This document shows, piece by piece, positions 47,701-60,600 of a stretch of 64,000 bases of DNA (position 1 is the stretch's first letter; every line of letters starts with the position of its first letter). Source of the stretch: Leptidea sinapis (Eukaryota; Arthropoda; Insecta; Lepidoptera; Pieridae). The stretch lies in assembly GCF_905404315.1 (NCBI RefSeq), contig NC_066277.1:14407501-14471500 (forward strand), read 5' to 3'. The position numbers and the translations under genes were made by a program. Below the pieces are notes generated by a model. The model saw only the letters and a program-made list of their open reading frames with translations, searched no databases and had not been told where the DNA came from.

Positions 47701-48608
47701 TCCGCATATAAGTCATAAAATTTAGCCTGATTTTGTGTAATTCAACTGTTGCCCACTCGCTAAAAACTATTGCATTAGTGAAATGGAATTTCTTAAATTA
47801 TAGAACTTATTAATATCAAACATTTCATTTGATTTTAATGTATTTTGTAATAATCTCTAAAAAGGGTGGCCCTCTTTTTATGCGGTCTCATGTAACTGGC
47901 ACAAAAGTTGTTTTACAAACAATAAACCTACAACCTACACTTGTATGAAGGTCCATCAAATATTGTTTAAATCAATCGTCTTTTTTTGGTGACAGAAATT
48001 CCTATATAGTATAATAACTGTTGATTTTGAGTCCAATTTTATTGCTTTTAGATTTTGTATTAAAATATGATACCTTCACCTCAGCTTTAATTTTTTGAAC
48101 GCACGGAGGCGTAATTATATTGCTAATTTCTTTTTAGCCTAGATACCAACCGCCGCATCGACACAAGCCTGACAGCACTCCTGTTTTCGGTCCGAGGCCA
48201 TTTTTTAAGAGACGGTGATGAAATGGCTATGGCCGGGTCTCTGATTAGCCTAATAATACCACCAGTGGACGCAACCGTATTTTTGTACTATCAACAAAAG
48301 TTTAAGCAATTCACATGGTATTTTTTTTTATAAAACCGCTTGCGGATGCATTATAACAAAATTCCTTTTAATTAAGTGTTGGGTAATTCAAGTCTATTCA
48401 AGAGAGAATAAAAGAGATACCCAAAGTAATAGTATATTGTACTTATTCGTTGTTAAGCTTTGTTGAAGTTATAATAGAAAAATTGCCAGTGATTATGATT
48501 ATACTGTTTTACAGTCTAAACCCGGAATGAATTTTATCAATTAATCTCATGATATAATGTTTGGTAATGATAGCACGAGATGAGATGTTGTCGACAAACC
48601 ATCTTTAA

Positions 48609-48615
48609 TCAGTTA
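48609..48615 (+). promoter_or_regulatory. Possible initiator of the sugar transporter
   Basis: ATCAGTT lies about 35 bases upstream of the ATG and matches the arthropod initiator pattern TCAGTY. No TATA box is obvious about 30 bases upstream. It is a short motif in AT-rich DNA, so chance is possible. Confidence 0.35.
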
Positions 48616-48643
48616 GTTATTCGTAGTTAGTTTAACTGCTAGA

Positions 48644-48680
48644 ATGTCTGCTATCCGCCAAGCTGGATTTACCGCGATCG
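48644..48680 (+). CDS. Sugar transporter exon 1
   Basis: ATG at 48644, 12 codons (MSAIRQAGFTAI) plus one base, donor GTAAGT at 48681. It joins exon 2 to give V13-G-Y-L-G-L, the start of helix 1. Confidence 0.8.
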
Positions 48681-51600
48681 GTAAGTATGTGTTACTCTAA
48701 AATTCTTAAGCAATTGGTAGTGGACCGTTTTTTTTAACTTGTTAATTTATTTGTTCGTTTTTTAGTTTCTATGTGTGGTTCAAATCTACCAAGCTGACTT
48801 AGATACCTTGTCCTAAAGTATTGAACTTTTAAATGGTTCTGTTCTGATGCGGTTCTGAGCGGTATCTCTCAGTATCGAAGATGCAAAGATAGAATAATTG
48901 CCCCTCATCCGGGAGGGGCCGTCTGTGTTTGAATTTATATTTTGTACGTTTATTCGAAGCTTGTGAACAAATACAAAGACTGTGTGTGATGTTGACTAGC
49001 TAGCACTAAGCATTTAGGTGCCTTGAACTTAGGGCGGTTAAAAGACAAATAGGCATACCATACGTCGGTTAGGGCGCTTAATATCCCGTGTGTATTTACC
49101 ATAAGTGGTACCACCGTCTAGAATTGGGATCCACGTATGGAAGCCGAATATCTTTAGTTAGTATGACATAGCTACTTGGCTGAAAGTTGGCTCCTAACAA
49201 GGGAACTCCTGAATGTTTAATAGCATAGACATTTCTATGGCTGTATGCTATCTCCTACACTGCATACCAATGATATGTTAGACACCTCCAACAAACAGAT
49301 GAAACTTGTGTCTAATATAGAGTCCTCTCTTGAGATGGTCGGGGAATGAGTTGAATTGGGTCTTGTCCAATTTACCCCAAGATGACTCAAGTTTGCGTGT
49401 TTACCACTAAAGAAAAACCCATTTGTTGCATCACCGCTCTTCGACAATACTTCCCTTAAAGCGATTGCCAAATCTGCGGTCATCTGGAGGAAAAAGCCAC
49501 TTTGGCTTCGAAGAAGCTGGGCGTCATAAATAGAGCACAGCAATATTGACCGCGTGCAACGCACAGCAGCACAAATTGTTGAGGACCCAGTGCTCTGTAA
49601 ACGGCTAGATCCCTTGGCGTTGCAAAGTGCGGTTTTCAAGGAGCTTTCTTTCATGTAATACAAAGCTGTGAAATGAGCTTCCTTGTGAGATGCGATACGA
49701 CATGGGTACCTTAAAAAAAGCGCGTACACCTTCCTTAAATGGCCGACCGATGCTCCTTTTTTAATAATCAAAAACAAGATGCGTCGCAACACACACTTAG
49801 GTCGATTGTTCCCCTCTATTGCTTGTTCCGCGCTCTCGCTTGTTCCGCGCTCTCGCTTGTTCCGCGCTCTCGCTTGTTCCGCGCTCTCGCTTGTTCCGCG
49901 CTCTCCCTTGTTCCGCGCTCTCGCTTGTTCCGCGCTCTCGCTTGTCCCAACGTGTCACTTTGTCGTGCGTGCAGCCGGCGTTCATCGAATTATGAGACCC
50001 TATCACAAACAATATATTCTAACCTTAGATTAAGGATTGGTCTCCGCTGCGCAACAAGTAGATACCGCACTATCTAAGAACAATAGCTTCTTTATTGCGG
50101 CAACTATTAGATGCTTGTGTGCGTGGCATCTTGACCCCCAATGGCAACTTGCAAATTTCGTAACATACGCTTCATGTTATCTTACATTGAAATTAATAAA
50201 ATACAAAATAACTCCTGATGTTATGTGATCTCAGTCTCTTTATTGTTTCTTGTAGTATTATTAATTTTACAAATTTTTACTACGTAAGCCGGCATTTTAT
50301 TTCAATTATCAGCAAAGTTTAACAGAACATGTGGCACGTCAACGTCACACATTGTTCAAGACTGGCTCGAGTACGCCTCTTGGGCATAGTCATAGTTGCC
50401 GCACTCCAACTAGATACTACTCCTGTAGTTGGAGCGCAGCAGAGACCAATCCTTAATCTAAGATTCGAACCATGTTTCAGTCGGGTACCTGGGCCTGAGC
50501 ATGGGTATAGTATACTCTTGGCCTTCGTCAACTCTTCGCCTGTTTTCTTCAACGAATACGACCCTGGATAGACCCATGACAGAGACAGAACTGGCACTAT
50601 TCGGCAGTCTGTCATCTATAGCGGCTCTGGTCAGTGTGCCATGCGCTGGTTTCTTAGTTGATGTCCTTGGCAGGAAGTATTCCTGTGTACTCTTCTCTTT
50701 GCCGCAAGTTGTAAGTACTTTATATTTTAATTTTGTTTTAGTTTTACACTGAGTACTGGCTCCTTAACAGAAACCATTTAAGTATGCATTTTTTACTAAA
50801 CACGGAAGTATCTGAAATTCTACTAATTACTTTCTCTATTACTGTTATTCATCATTTCAGCCGGAAGACGTCCACTGCTGGACAAAGGCCTCACCCCAAA
50901 AAAAAAAGATCGCAATGACGATCGATCCTGCGCTGCCCTCATCCAACCTATTCCAGCGATCTTGACCAGATCGTCGGTCCATCTTGTGGGGGGCCTACCA
51001 ACACTACGCCTTCCGGTATCCGTGGTCGCCATTCGAGGACATTATTGCCCAAACGGCCATCTGTCTGTCGAACTACATATGTGCCCTGCCAATTTCCACA
51101 TCAGTTTCGCAATCATTTGGGCTATTGTTACTGTGACAGAAAGTTGTGACCGTAGCTAGTGAAATTACTGGTCAAATGAGACTTAACATTTTATGTCTCA
51201 AGGTGACGAGCGCAATTGTAGTGCCGCCAAGAATTTTTGGGTCTTTCAAGAATCCTGAGCGGCACTGAATTGTAATGGGCAGGGCGTATAAATTTCCATC
51301 AGCTGAACGTCCTGCTCGTCGCGTCCCTTATTTTCATATAAAAATATTTAGCCCGTATTAGGAACAAAGTGTAGAGCAAGATTAACTTTAACTATTAAAA
51401 TAGCGATAACCAAATTCAATATTTGCAGTAAGAAGTTGTTGCACGTAGCTTAAATGCCAATATTGTTTTTAAGTGTATTGAACTTACGACAGATAGTTCA
51501 ATATATTGGAATCCTTATTCCTAATAATACCTACCGAAAAACAGGCTTGAAGCCTGTTTTTATGACAATTATTGACGAGACGAGCATGACGTTCAGCTGA

Positions 51601-54600
51601 TGGTCATTGACACGCCCTGCCCATTACAATGCAGTGCTGCTGAGGATTATTGAAAAACCCAAAAATTATAAGTGGCACTACAATTGAACTCATCTTCTTG
51701 AGGCATAAGTCTCATTTGCCGACCGAACTTCAGACCGAAACACAATAATGCTTACACATTACTGCTTCACGGCAGAACTAGGCGCCGTTGTTGTACCCAT
51801 GATCTAGCCGGCATCCTGTGCAAAGGAGCCTCCCTCTGATAATATAGACTTATTTCAGCATCAATAGCAAAGCTGTTTGTCAAAATAATACAATTTACCG
51901 ACGTTATAAAATTCTGCTGTATACTTTATTTTTTCAACTTGCTTCTTGCTACCTAAAAAGATTTTTTTTTTAATTTTGGAAAATATCATTAGAATAATAT
52001 AAAAGTTTAGGCTTACGACATTACTAATAAGTAAAAAATATAAATCCAAAAATTTGTTTATACTTTGGCAAAGCTAAGTTAGTAAATATTTCTTGGGGAC
52101 GGTTTTCAAGTATCCGCAGAGATAAAATCGTCGTACAACAAAAGATAACAAAATTAAAGATCTTGTTTGCTTTGTTCAACTCTCAGGTTGTGGCTTCATC
52201 TACAGGATCTACTTTACAGTTGATAACCTGCTCAACGCCAATATTTGCATATTAGGAAATTGACTTGAGATGTCGCTCTTGTAAATCTAAACAATATGTT
52301 ATGTTTTTTTTAAAGGTATAACCATCACTTCTAGGATTAATACACAAATAAAATTTGTAAAACAAAATTTTATGAACGATGCGGGACTCGAGCCTACGAC
52401 CTCCGGCGATCCGTGCCGTTGCTCTAACCAACTGAAAATTAAAGATGTTTCATTATCAATTATGGCGTACTTATAATATACAAGATTTTATTAATGTTAT
52501 CGACATTAACTGTATTTGTTTTAAGATTTTTGACTTTCGATATTATTCTTTTAACTTTAAATTTGTATTAATTATTTAGATATGCTTGATTTAAGAACTT
52601 GGAATTTAAAATAATATTTGTAGAAGTTATTTGATTCGCCGTGATTGTATAAAAATCTTAGAAGGCCTGATACAACAAGACTACTAGCGCTTCATTTTCA
52701 ATAACCGAAAATTTTGTTACTCGACCCAACTTTGTATGAAACTTATTCTACTTTGTTGTTCAAGTTAAAAGTAATAAAACAATCCATAAAATAAAGCGAT
52801 TAAAAGCTTAGATTGAGGATTAGTCTCCGCTGCGCTCCAACTAGATACCGCAGGCGTAGTCGCAAAGTGCGGCAACTAATACTACGCCCATGTGAGCGTA
52901 TTCGAACCAGTCTCGAACAATGTGTGACATTGACATGCCACATGTTTTGTTAAACTTTGCTAATAATTGAAATAAAATGCCGGGTTGCGTAAAAAAACTT
53001 TGTAAAAATAATACTAAGAGAAATAAGAAAGACACTGGGATCACATATCATCAGTAATTATTTTGTATTTTATTAATTTCAATATTAAATAACATGAAGC
53101 GTATTTTACAAAATTTGAAAGCTGCCACGCACACAAGCATCTAATAGTTGCTGTCATAAAAAACCTATTGTTTTTAGGTAGTGCGGTCTCTAGTTGGAGC
53201 GCAGCGGAGACCAATCCCTAATCTAAGATTAATAGACTGTTTTTCAACAGATTGCCTGGGCAATGATATGCTGTTGCTATAAAGTGGAATTGATCTTAGC
53301 AGCATTATTTATATCTGGTCTTGGTGGGTGCATCTTCATGATAGTACCTATGTTCATCTGCGAATTCTGCCAGGAAACCGTTAGAGGAATGATGACGCCA
53401 GTCCCTATAATATTCTATGGACTTGGTATGCTTTTGTCGTATGTTTTTGGGGGCTGTTTGGAGTACGCGAAAATGAACTATGTGTCACTTAGCCTTGCTG
53501 TCATAGGCTTGTTTCTAATGGGTTTGATGAAGGAATCCCCCACGTTTTTGATGAAGAAAGGACTTGAAAAGGTAAGAATTCATTATCGAATACCTTTCTA
53601 AAAGGCCGACAACGCTCCTGTAATTCCTCTGGTGTAACAAGAGAATGTAGGCGGCGTTGATCATTTAAAACCAGGTGACCCGTACGCTCGTTTGTTCGTT
53701 CTTCCTTATGTCAACTGGTCCATAAAGCAATTGGAGGTATGATATGGAATGTTTTTTGCGAGGAAGTTCACTACTACCAGTGACCACCACTCTTAATATG
53801 CCAGTAAGAAGAAGTATGCACGTTATTCCGTTATAATCCATTTTTTATAAAAAAAAGCCCGATGAATTTCTTCGCCCGTCCTTTCAGGTCCGAGGCAGTT
53901 TATTTCGATTTGGGTGGTAGTTTTTGACGTTCAATAAGTGATTTTGAATCCTATTTTGAATGAAAACATCTGAATTTGAATTTATGTTTCTGTTTGAAGG
54001 GCGCCTTAGCCTGAAGCTTCAGTTCTACTAAGACTAATGCATGGTGATGATGGTATTCAAATAACCGGGGTCCAATCAAATTTCTACTACTACTACTGGG
54101 ATTATTTATACAAATTTCATTTGCAATAGAAGCAAACGGTGCAGCCATGGGTCGGTTGGCTTGGCAATAACACCCGTCGGGATAGAGAATTGGGGGCATA
54201 TTTCACATCGTCCTTTTTTGAGAGGAGGAAAATACATATTACAAATAAAGATCCTGAAGCAGGATCCATTCGTTGGGCTCGGGTGTCAATTCAAATTCAA
54301 GTTCTAATATTTTTATTCAAAATAGGATGTGACATCACTTATTGAAAGTTAAAAACTACCATCCATTCCAAAACGAATACTTCAGACCTGAGAAGAATGG
54401 GCGCAACAAACTCATCGAGCTTGTTTCAAAGTAAAATTGTTATTAGCCAATTAAATAAGAAATTTAAACTTATTATTTAATAGCCTGAGGGCGATCGCTC
54501 CATTCCCGATCTGTGGTATCATTACAACAGTCATTTAAATATGTTATGGTAACCTTTACCACACAAACGTTTTTAAGAATAATTTTGAATAAAGGTAATA

Positions 54601-57600
54601 CTTGGTACAAAAGACCCACAAACGAAGAGACTTACTAACTCGTCTTAGCCGAGTAGTAGGCATTAAAAGTTTAAGTCTGTTCCTGGTGATAACATTATAG
54701 TAATGACAGTCTCTAGCAAATTCACTTATGTGCCTATGAACATACATTCTATTATCAAGAATATATTGAGAAGCAACTGTGAAGATGTTCATTTCTTTAA
54801 AATTTGCTCTCAATTATTCTTTAGGCCCTAGGTTATATATTTATAACCCAGTCCTAAACGACCCATTGCGCTAATAGCCCTCTTCTGCAGCACAAATATT
54901 GTATTAATATCGGCAGCGTTGCCCCATAGCAATATACCATAGGACAAAATACTATGGGAATAACTGAAGTAAACTATCCAAATGACGGCACGAGACTCAA
55001 ATAGCCAGATTTTGGCGAGTCACCACGTAGAGGCGAAATACGTGTCAAATTTTTTAAAGACAAATATTGGCGGAATTAACACTAAGGAAATCTCAAATCA
55101 TTTGGATAATTATGGATTTCCGCAAAGTAACGCCTACTTCAATAAATTTTCCTAAAGTAAACTAGTCACGCCGTATCTATGTCAGTTAATTGTCTAATCT
55201 TTTTAACCGGGGGCCCCTTAAAAATTTGAAATCCAGAGTAATGCCAAGAAATATTGCAGATTCCACCGGTTTTATCACCTCTCCGCTTAACAAAACACCT
55301 GCATCTACATTTTTGACATTTGGTACGCTAAATTTTATATATTTCGTTTTCTTGCTATTTAAGAATCGGTTATTAGCGCTAAATACACGATGACGGTCAC
55401 TTCGTGATACATAACTTGGTTTCTTTTCACATTGAAAATCAGTGAAGTGTCGTCCACAAATACTACTATTTCATGTTTTTTTTTCTATATATAACATACG
55501 CGAACACCCCCTACTGGCTCAAACCCTCCCCTATGCTGGTAGCTCGTAAGCTTTTCCAGTGACATGGGCATCCACGTGGGCCGTGGAGGTCGTAAATACT
55601 ACGCAATGGTCGCGAGGTGTTTTAGGACACTCGAACCTCGGACCGGCTCATCACCCATAAATTTTGGTTGAAATAAAAAAAAAACATTTTATAATACATT
55701 TATTTAAACGGCAGGAGGCAGCGGAATCCATAGCGTATTTCCGAGGTGTGAAAGTGAGCTCGAAGTTAGTAACACAAGAACTGAATACAATCAGGAGAGC
55801 GCTGAACCCTGATTTTGAGATGACAGAAGGTAATAATAATAATAAACTGCTAAACATAAGTAAATAAATAAAGGAAACAAATAAAGGACGTTGATGCCTT
55901 GAGACCAGATTGATTGTCTGTCATTATATAGAAATGTTCATTGGTCATGTTCATCAAAAGGTGTGTGTGCTTATGTATGCACGCAAGAAGTTATACTTCT
56001 TTGGCCTAACGCAGCAAAAATCACTAAAGTGATGAAGTGAAAGTAAATCTCTTTTTTTAAAGTAGTAATGTAGGTATTTAAGTCATTTAATATCATCATT
56101 TTTGTTTAACTCTTCATTTCTTTAATTTTAATTGTTCAACTTTGTTACTCTTTTCGCACTATTGTAAATGTTGTTTACACCTGTAAAGACATGTCATATT
56201 GTACAATCCCTTGTGTACTTGCTAAAATTTTAATTTTATAATGATGTGTTGTTAGTGTAATTATCTTAATAAATAAAATAAAAAAAATAAGTGATTTATT
56301 CCTCGTGCTATTCCACGTTTTAGAAAGAACAATTTTTATTGATTGCAAAGATGGCTTTGACAGTATTAATTATTAAATAATGAATACGGGCCCCATACAG
56401 CCGTACTATTACGGCTTGAACCCTTTGCCTGTCCAAATAATGGACGGAGAAACAAAAAAAAAATAACGAATGACGCAAACGTCAGAAAATTTTAGGAACC
56501 AACTTCAACCTGTTACTTTTGTGTTACAGTGATGCGAGCGCATCTTAAAATTTCACTCACATCATCAAAAATTTTATTACAGTTTATTGCGGCCCATTCT
56601 TAAGTAAACTATTATCATTTGCGAGTACATTACTAGTTATAATTAGCTGTAATATAACTTACGTGATTATAATCTAGTACTTATTCACCGCAAACATTGT
56701 TAATAAGTCTGAGGCTTAGTGAACTTGACTGATAAAGATTGTACATTGTAGTCATTGAAACGTAAATAATATAGCAGTTAATATGGTGAATTCTTAGATT
56801 AAGGATTGGTCTCAGCTATGCCAACTAGATACCGTAATACCTAAGAACAATAGCATTCTTATTACGGCAACTATTTGTTGCTTGTGTGCGTGGCATCTTG
56901 ACACTCTTCAAATTTTGTGACATAGCAAAATTTGAAATATGTCATTGTAACATAACAAAATTTGAAATATGTCATTGTAACATAACAAAATTTGAAATAT
57001 GTCATTGAGTGCTTCGTGTTATTTTATATTGATGAAATGTGATCCCAGTGTCTTTCTTATTTCTTATAGTATTATTTTTACAAAGTTTTACTACGCAACC
57101 CGGCATTTTAGTTTCAATTATTAGCAAAGTTTAACAGAACATGTGGCACGTCAACGTCACACATTGTTCGAGACAGGCTCGAGTACGCCCACTTGGGCGT
57201 AGTATTAGTTGCTTCACTTCGCGACTACGCCGGCAGTATCTAGTTGGAGCGCAACGGAGACCAATCCTTTATCTAAGGGCTACTAACTCTTTATATGCAG
57301 GGTGTAATAGTTAAGTATGCCCAGGTGACTATTCCGTAACTATAACAGATATCAAAAACTTTAAACTGAATAGAGTAGGTACGTTCCCTAATCAGTAAAA
57401 TGACATCAATAACTTTTTAAAAAACAAATAAGAAATATCTAAAATTTTGATATTAAATTAATATTCAGGTAAAAATTGTTTCAATTGACTATTACTTCCG
57501 TATATTAATAAATATTATAATCCGTATATAAATATTATATATTATACAAAACGATAGTTAATTATTATTAAATACTAGTTGACCCAGCAAACTTTGTACT

Positions 57601-60600
57601 GCCATATTAATGGTAGGTAGCTAAAATTTGTTTTTTACCTCCTGAGAAAGTAAGGCAGATATAAATATTCTAGTTAGCTATTTATTTTAAGCTATTCTTT
57701 CAATTTGATTTTTGAATGACGGGGGACACATGAAACGAAAAACAAAATTATTGTTTTTATTTCATTCCATTTTCATATTTATTCACCTTTTAAACCTTCC
57801 CTAGACTTCCACAAATAATTCAAGATCAAAATTAGCCAGATCGGTCCGTTCTCGAGTTTTAGCGAGACTAATGAACAGCAATTAATTTTTTTATATATAG
57901 ATTACTCCAATCGCGAGTAAGGATTAGTACATTTCCGAAAGTAATAAAAATATTTATTTGGACGTCGTCAAAAATCGACGTTGATTTTCAAGTAAACCGA
58001 ATGTTTTGAAGGCTTTATCACTGACATATTGTGGCAAGCTCACCGTGATGTAATTTATTGTGATAGGCTTAAAGAAACAAGTTTACAGACGTGTTAATTT
58101 ATAATAAAGCTCCTAAAAATATAAGCGATGGCTCTTACGATTCTGAATATCATCTAGAAAAATGTATCTAAAGTACCAGTAAAGTCATATTATTATAACT
58201 AAACGACACATAACATCAATCGTAATTCATTAAACAAGGCGAATGTGCTTTTTAGATTTTTTTTTATAACAATAAGGGACCAGGCGAGCAGGTCGTTCAG
58301 CTGATGGTAATTGATGCGAACTGCCCGTTACAATGCAGTGCCGCTCAGGATACATGAAAAATACAAAAATTCTGAGCGGCATTACAAATTCTCATGGCTC
58401 AGTAATTTAAGACGAAAACACAATAATGCTCACATATAACTGTTTCACGGCAGAAATAGGCGCCCACCACAAGGTAACCATAAAATAGCCGGCATCCTGT
58501 GCAAAGGAGCCTCCCACAGGACAAAAAATTGAGGTTAAGCTCTATTTTGAGCAATTGCACGCACCTCATACAAAGAGACATACGTATAATCTGCGCGCAA
58601 TAAAGTAATAAACCTGGCCTGTTTTCATCGCTTGTCTAGCATCAAGAGGCTCTATCTAGACGTATAAATTACCTTAGTAAATTAAGATGAAAAAATATTG
58701 CATTTAGTTATTCGGTAATAACTCAAACGTGATTAATGTTGTATGAATTTTAAAAATGATTCCAATAAAAAGTTCTGACTCCTGGAAGTCTATCTCTATG
58801 ATTTAAAACACAAAATATTTTTAAGTAAAAAATTAGATTTTTCGATTGCAATTTTCTTTAACCTTAAAAAACATATGATGGAAATCGTTGGCAAGAATCA
58901 GGTTGAACAGCTCTTCGGAATACTGGTGGCAAATGCAGTGGAAGAAGTACAATGCACAGAGTGCCAAGTGTGAGTTCTTTTACATATACAATCGCGTAAA
59001 AGTTAACTACGATTTATCTGGCGTTGAAAGAGCGTTATGATGTTTTCCTATACTATCACTAGATGGCGCTCTTTCGACGCCATACAATCGTATTATTGAT
59101 GCCAAACATAAACCAATCTACACGATGCCAAACGATGTTAATTTTACATTTAGTTAATGTTTTAGATGCAATAAGCGAGGAGGAAAAGCTAAAACCATCA
59201 ATGACAACGGAAAAGCTCTCATTCTGGCAATTCATCAGTAAGTACCATATAAAAACTTTCTTTTTTAAATAACTCAATCTGATATAATATATATTCTAAG
59301 TACACTCTCCTTTCATTTTCTACAATATATACAATAAGCCTGGTTACAATAGTGGAACCGTTTGCTAGCTATTGAAAAACGAAATTCATTCATCAGCGAC
59401 AGCCTTAAGGATTGAATCAAGGAAATGACACTTATGAATGTCAGAAGTTTGCATTTCTTTTTATATCTACCGCCACTTCGGAAAGGGTTGAGCTTTAACG
59501 AGAAGAAGTGGCAGGAAACTCATTACCACTCTTTTAAATCAAAATTTACAGCTTCATCTTTTTACAAATCATATCAGTTATAATATATAAGTAATGCAAC
59601 AAAAATACTCCGAACGTCAAATACTCAACGACTTACACGAGTTAGTCAAAAAAAGTAAACGTAAATAAATAACATAGCAGATAACCATAAAGTGAGCGCC
59701 CATGCTCTGCTGAGTGATCCTTTTTTTTCCAGAAAAATCACGTTCAACAAGAAGAGCCCTGATGCTATGTCTAGTGTTGTACACGGCATCGATATTCCAA
59801 GGCTTAGTGGTCGTTCAGGTATATGCGGAGCCACTGTTCGAGGAAGCTGTGCCGAATATCTCAACTACACTATCGAGTGTTTTGTTCGCTATCATCGTCA
59901 TTGTCTCTGGCTTGATGGCTTCTTATCTCATGGAGAAAGCTGGAAGGCGGGTGAGTTCATATAAAATAAAAGCGTAAGAAACCAATGTGTGTTGCCAGTG
60001 ATGATTTACCGTACGCAGACGTGGTCGCTAACTATGGGCCTTATGAGGAAGCTCATAGTCGCTCAGAGGGCAATGGAGAGGGTTATTCTCGGAGTTTCCT
60101 TGCGAGATCGAATCAGAAATGAGGAGATCCGTAGGAGAACCATAGTCATCGAAATATCCCAGAAGTGGCAGTGGGCAGGGTACGCACCCCGACGGACAGA
60201 TGGCCGTTGGGGCAGTAAAGTCCTCGAATGGCGACCACGTACCGGAAGACGTAGTGTTGGTACGTCCCCCACAAGATGGACCGACGATGTGGTCAAAATG
60301 AAGGCCTATCGTCATGGCGATCTTTGGGGGAGGCTTTTGTCCAACAGCGGAAAACTTCCGGCAGATATGATGATGATGATGAAAAGCTTAAGAATAAATT
60401 TCTTCATTATGTAATAGCTGATAAGCGGAAGCTAAATTGTACTATCGATTTGCTGGTGTTTTTATTAATAAACATAATATTTTCATGATTTTATCGATTA
60501 TAGTTGCATTATTAGATGGACTATTATTTGTGTGATACTTAGATTAAGGTTTGGTCTCCGCTGCGCCCCAATTAGATACCGCAGGCATTGTCGCAAAGTG

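Noticed and set aside
49235..49792. 185-codon minus-strand open frame as a gene
   Set aside because: The plus strand of the same interval is a recognisable LINE C-terminal relic; the open frame is a shadow.
49822..49940. CRISPR-like array
   Set aside because: Units are contiguous with no spacers, and the genome is eukaryotic.
49739..50077. 112-codon plus-strand frame rich in ALSLVPRSR repeats
   Set aside because: Created by the 17-bp minisatellite, which is open in all frames.
59989..60414. 141-codon open frame as an extra transporter exon or a host gene
   Set aside because: Clearly an RTE-like LINE C-terminus and not in phase with transporter splicing.
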